Below are positions 47,471 to 64,000 of a DNA stretch of 64,000 nucleotides, piece by piece. Position 1 is the first letter of the stretch. The number at the start of each line of letters is the position of its first letter. Under the pieces are notes generated by a model. The model made no database searches. It was not told the DNA's origin and saw only the letters and a program-made list of their open reading frames with translations. Origin of the DNA: Micromussa lordhowensis (lineage: Eukaryota > Cnidaria > Anthozoa > Scleractinia > Lobophylliidae). The stretch spans positions 15,524,349 to 15,588,348 of the forward strand of contig OZ026606.1 of the NCBI GenBank assembly GCA_964020085.1. Reading direction: 5' to 3'. The translations under genes and the position numbers were made by a program.

Positions 47471-47600
47471 AAATTAATGTACACCAGGTTGATTTGTTCA
47501 CAAGACTTGAGTAGTCTTTCTTAATACCTCATTCCCTCTATGAGACATGCAAGCAGACAGTCTTCCTTTAACTGTTTTACTAAGTACTAAACACACTGTC

Positions 47601-63527
<15,927 letters not shown>

Positions 63528-63655
63528 CTGTATCAAAACAAATGCATGGCACAGGTGAGAGACTGGGGCGACCATGTGCGAGTGAAGACGTGTACGATTT
63601 CACTCTCGTGTATTCTGGTCGAAAGTTTTCAATTTTATGTCCAAATATCTGGTTT

Positions 63656-64000
63656 ATGGCCCAAAGTAGCAAGCGAAAAACAAAAGCAAGTGGCAGTTTC
63701 AGTTCAGACAGCGACATTTGTTCACCCGAAGGAAAAAAACCTTGCAATAGCGCACGAAAGGTACTTGACGAAGAAGACCAAGAGAAACAGCCAAATATGT
63801 CGGACAAGATCACTGCACAACTTGAGACGATTTGCCAAACGCTTACGAGCGTCGAAAGCAGGTTACAAAATCTAGAAAACATTTTTGAGCGCGTCTCAGG
63901 CTTGGAGAAGTCGATAAGTAATTTTGGAACAGAATTGAGCAAGTTAAGCGACAAGACAAAAGAGATTGAAAAGACAGCGGGTGATGTTGAAACTGCAATG
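63656..64000 (+). CDS. LINE ORF1 N-terminus (coiled coil), runs off window
   Basis: An open frame from ATG 63656 to the window edge, 115 codons. It starts MAQSSKRKTKASGSFSS and has a basic/Ser-rich head, then a long heptad-rich coiled coil (TICQTLTSVESRLQNLEN, VSGLEKSISNFGTELSKL). This is the usual start of L1/Tx1-type ORF1, the RNA-binding trimeric protein. The upstream 100 bases, with a GCGAGTGAA / TTCACTCTCG hairpin, may be its 5' UTR. It lies antisense in the copine intron upstream of the exon at 63444-63527. It may be the same family as the ORF2 fragment at 34025-35798, but the two do not overlap, so this cannot be tested here. Confidence 0.65.
   Translation, partial: MAQSSKRKTKASGSFSSDSDICSPEGKKPCNSARKVLDEEDQEKQPNMSDKITAQLETICQTLTSVESRLQNLENIFERVSGLEKSISNFGTELSKLSDKTKEIEKTAGDVETAM

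Larger units (their letters stand above)
44862..47600. other. ABHD paralogue 2 - copine spacer
   Basis: The genes converge here. It holds the ABHD 3' UTR, a duplicated 300-400 bp block and a GC-rich insertion described separately. No exon seen. I found no clear minus-strand AATAAA close to the copine stop. Confidence 0.6.

Noticed and set aside
63546..63875. 109-codon plus-strand frame at the right edge
   Set aside because: A different frame (from 63656) gives the coiled-coil LINE ORF1 protein; this frame is its shadow.

Overview
This is a eukaryotic, animal nuclear window. It is AT-rich and has intron-rich genes with canonical GT/AG junctions, many transposon fragments, and no bacterial operon structure. 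The protein families (rhophilin, RABIF/MSS4, ABHD4/5, copine) are all metazoan. The repeat mix, a tyrosine-recombinase (DIRS-order) retroelement, a Penelope-like element, an L1/Tx1-type LINE and many small hairpin MITEs, suggests an anthozoan cnidarian such as a coral or sea anemone. That assignment is inference; I cannot name the species.

Host genes, left to right: (1) rhophilin, + strand, 5533-17806, 16 exons covering BRO1 and PDZ; its 5' exons, including the Rho-binding HR1 part, lie to the left. (2) RABIF/MSS4, - strand, 25209-27678, two exons, complete at 121 aa. (3) and (4) Two tandem ABHD4/ABHD5-type alpha/beta hydrolase paralogues, + strand, 28176-37252 (362 aa) and 40618-44861 (353 aa), each with five exons and identical intron phases. 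RABIF and the first ABHD gene are head to head about 500 bp apart, with CRE, CCAAT and TTACGTAA sites between them. (5) A copine, - strand, 47601-63527, 12 exons covering the end of C2A, C2B and the copine VWA domain; its 5' exons lie to the right. I found every exon by reading conserved protein segments between splice sites, and the reading phases close across all the junctions.

Mobile DNA fills the introns and spacers. Rhophilin introns hold a TTAA-flanked element, nested MITEs and hairpin MITEs. The left flank (1-5532) has a TA-flanked MITE (1404-2251) and a foldback element with arms of about 430 bp (2289-4038). The rhophilin-RABIF spacer holds a 3.0 kb TIR element with a MITE inside it. 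Intron 3 of the first ABHD gene holds a palindrome with two 800 bp arms that carries pieces of an integrase-like gene, next to a 5'-truncated LINE with a 15 bp target-site duplication and a 3' region of about 309 bp tandem repeats. The first copine intron in the window holds a DIRS-order element (gag with SAP-like and zinc fingers, RT-RNase H, tyrosine recombinase). A Penelope-like element (RT plus GIY-YIG) has inserted into its gag, leaving a 58 bp target-site duplication and ending in a hammerhead-ribozyme-like motif. A second LINE (ORF1 start) runs off the right edge.

Most notable are the retroelement-in-retroelement with its ribozyme-like 3' end, the 800 bp palindrome, the foldback with iteron-like motifs, and the ABHD pair. 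The second ABHD paralogue combines the ABHD4-type nucleophilic Ser with residues associated with ABHD5 co-activation of ATGL.
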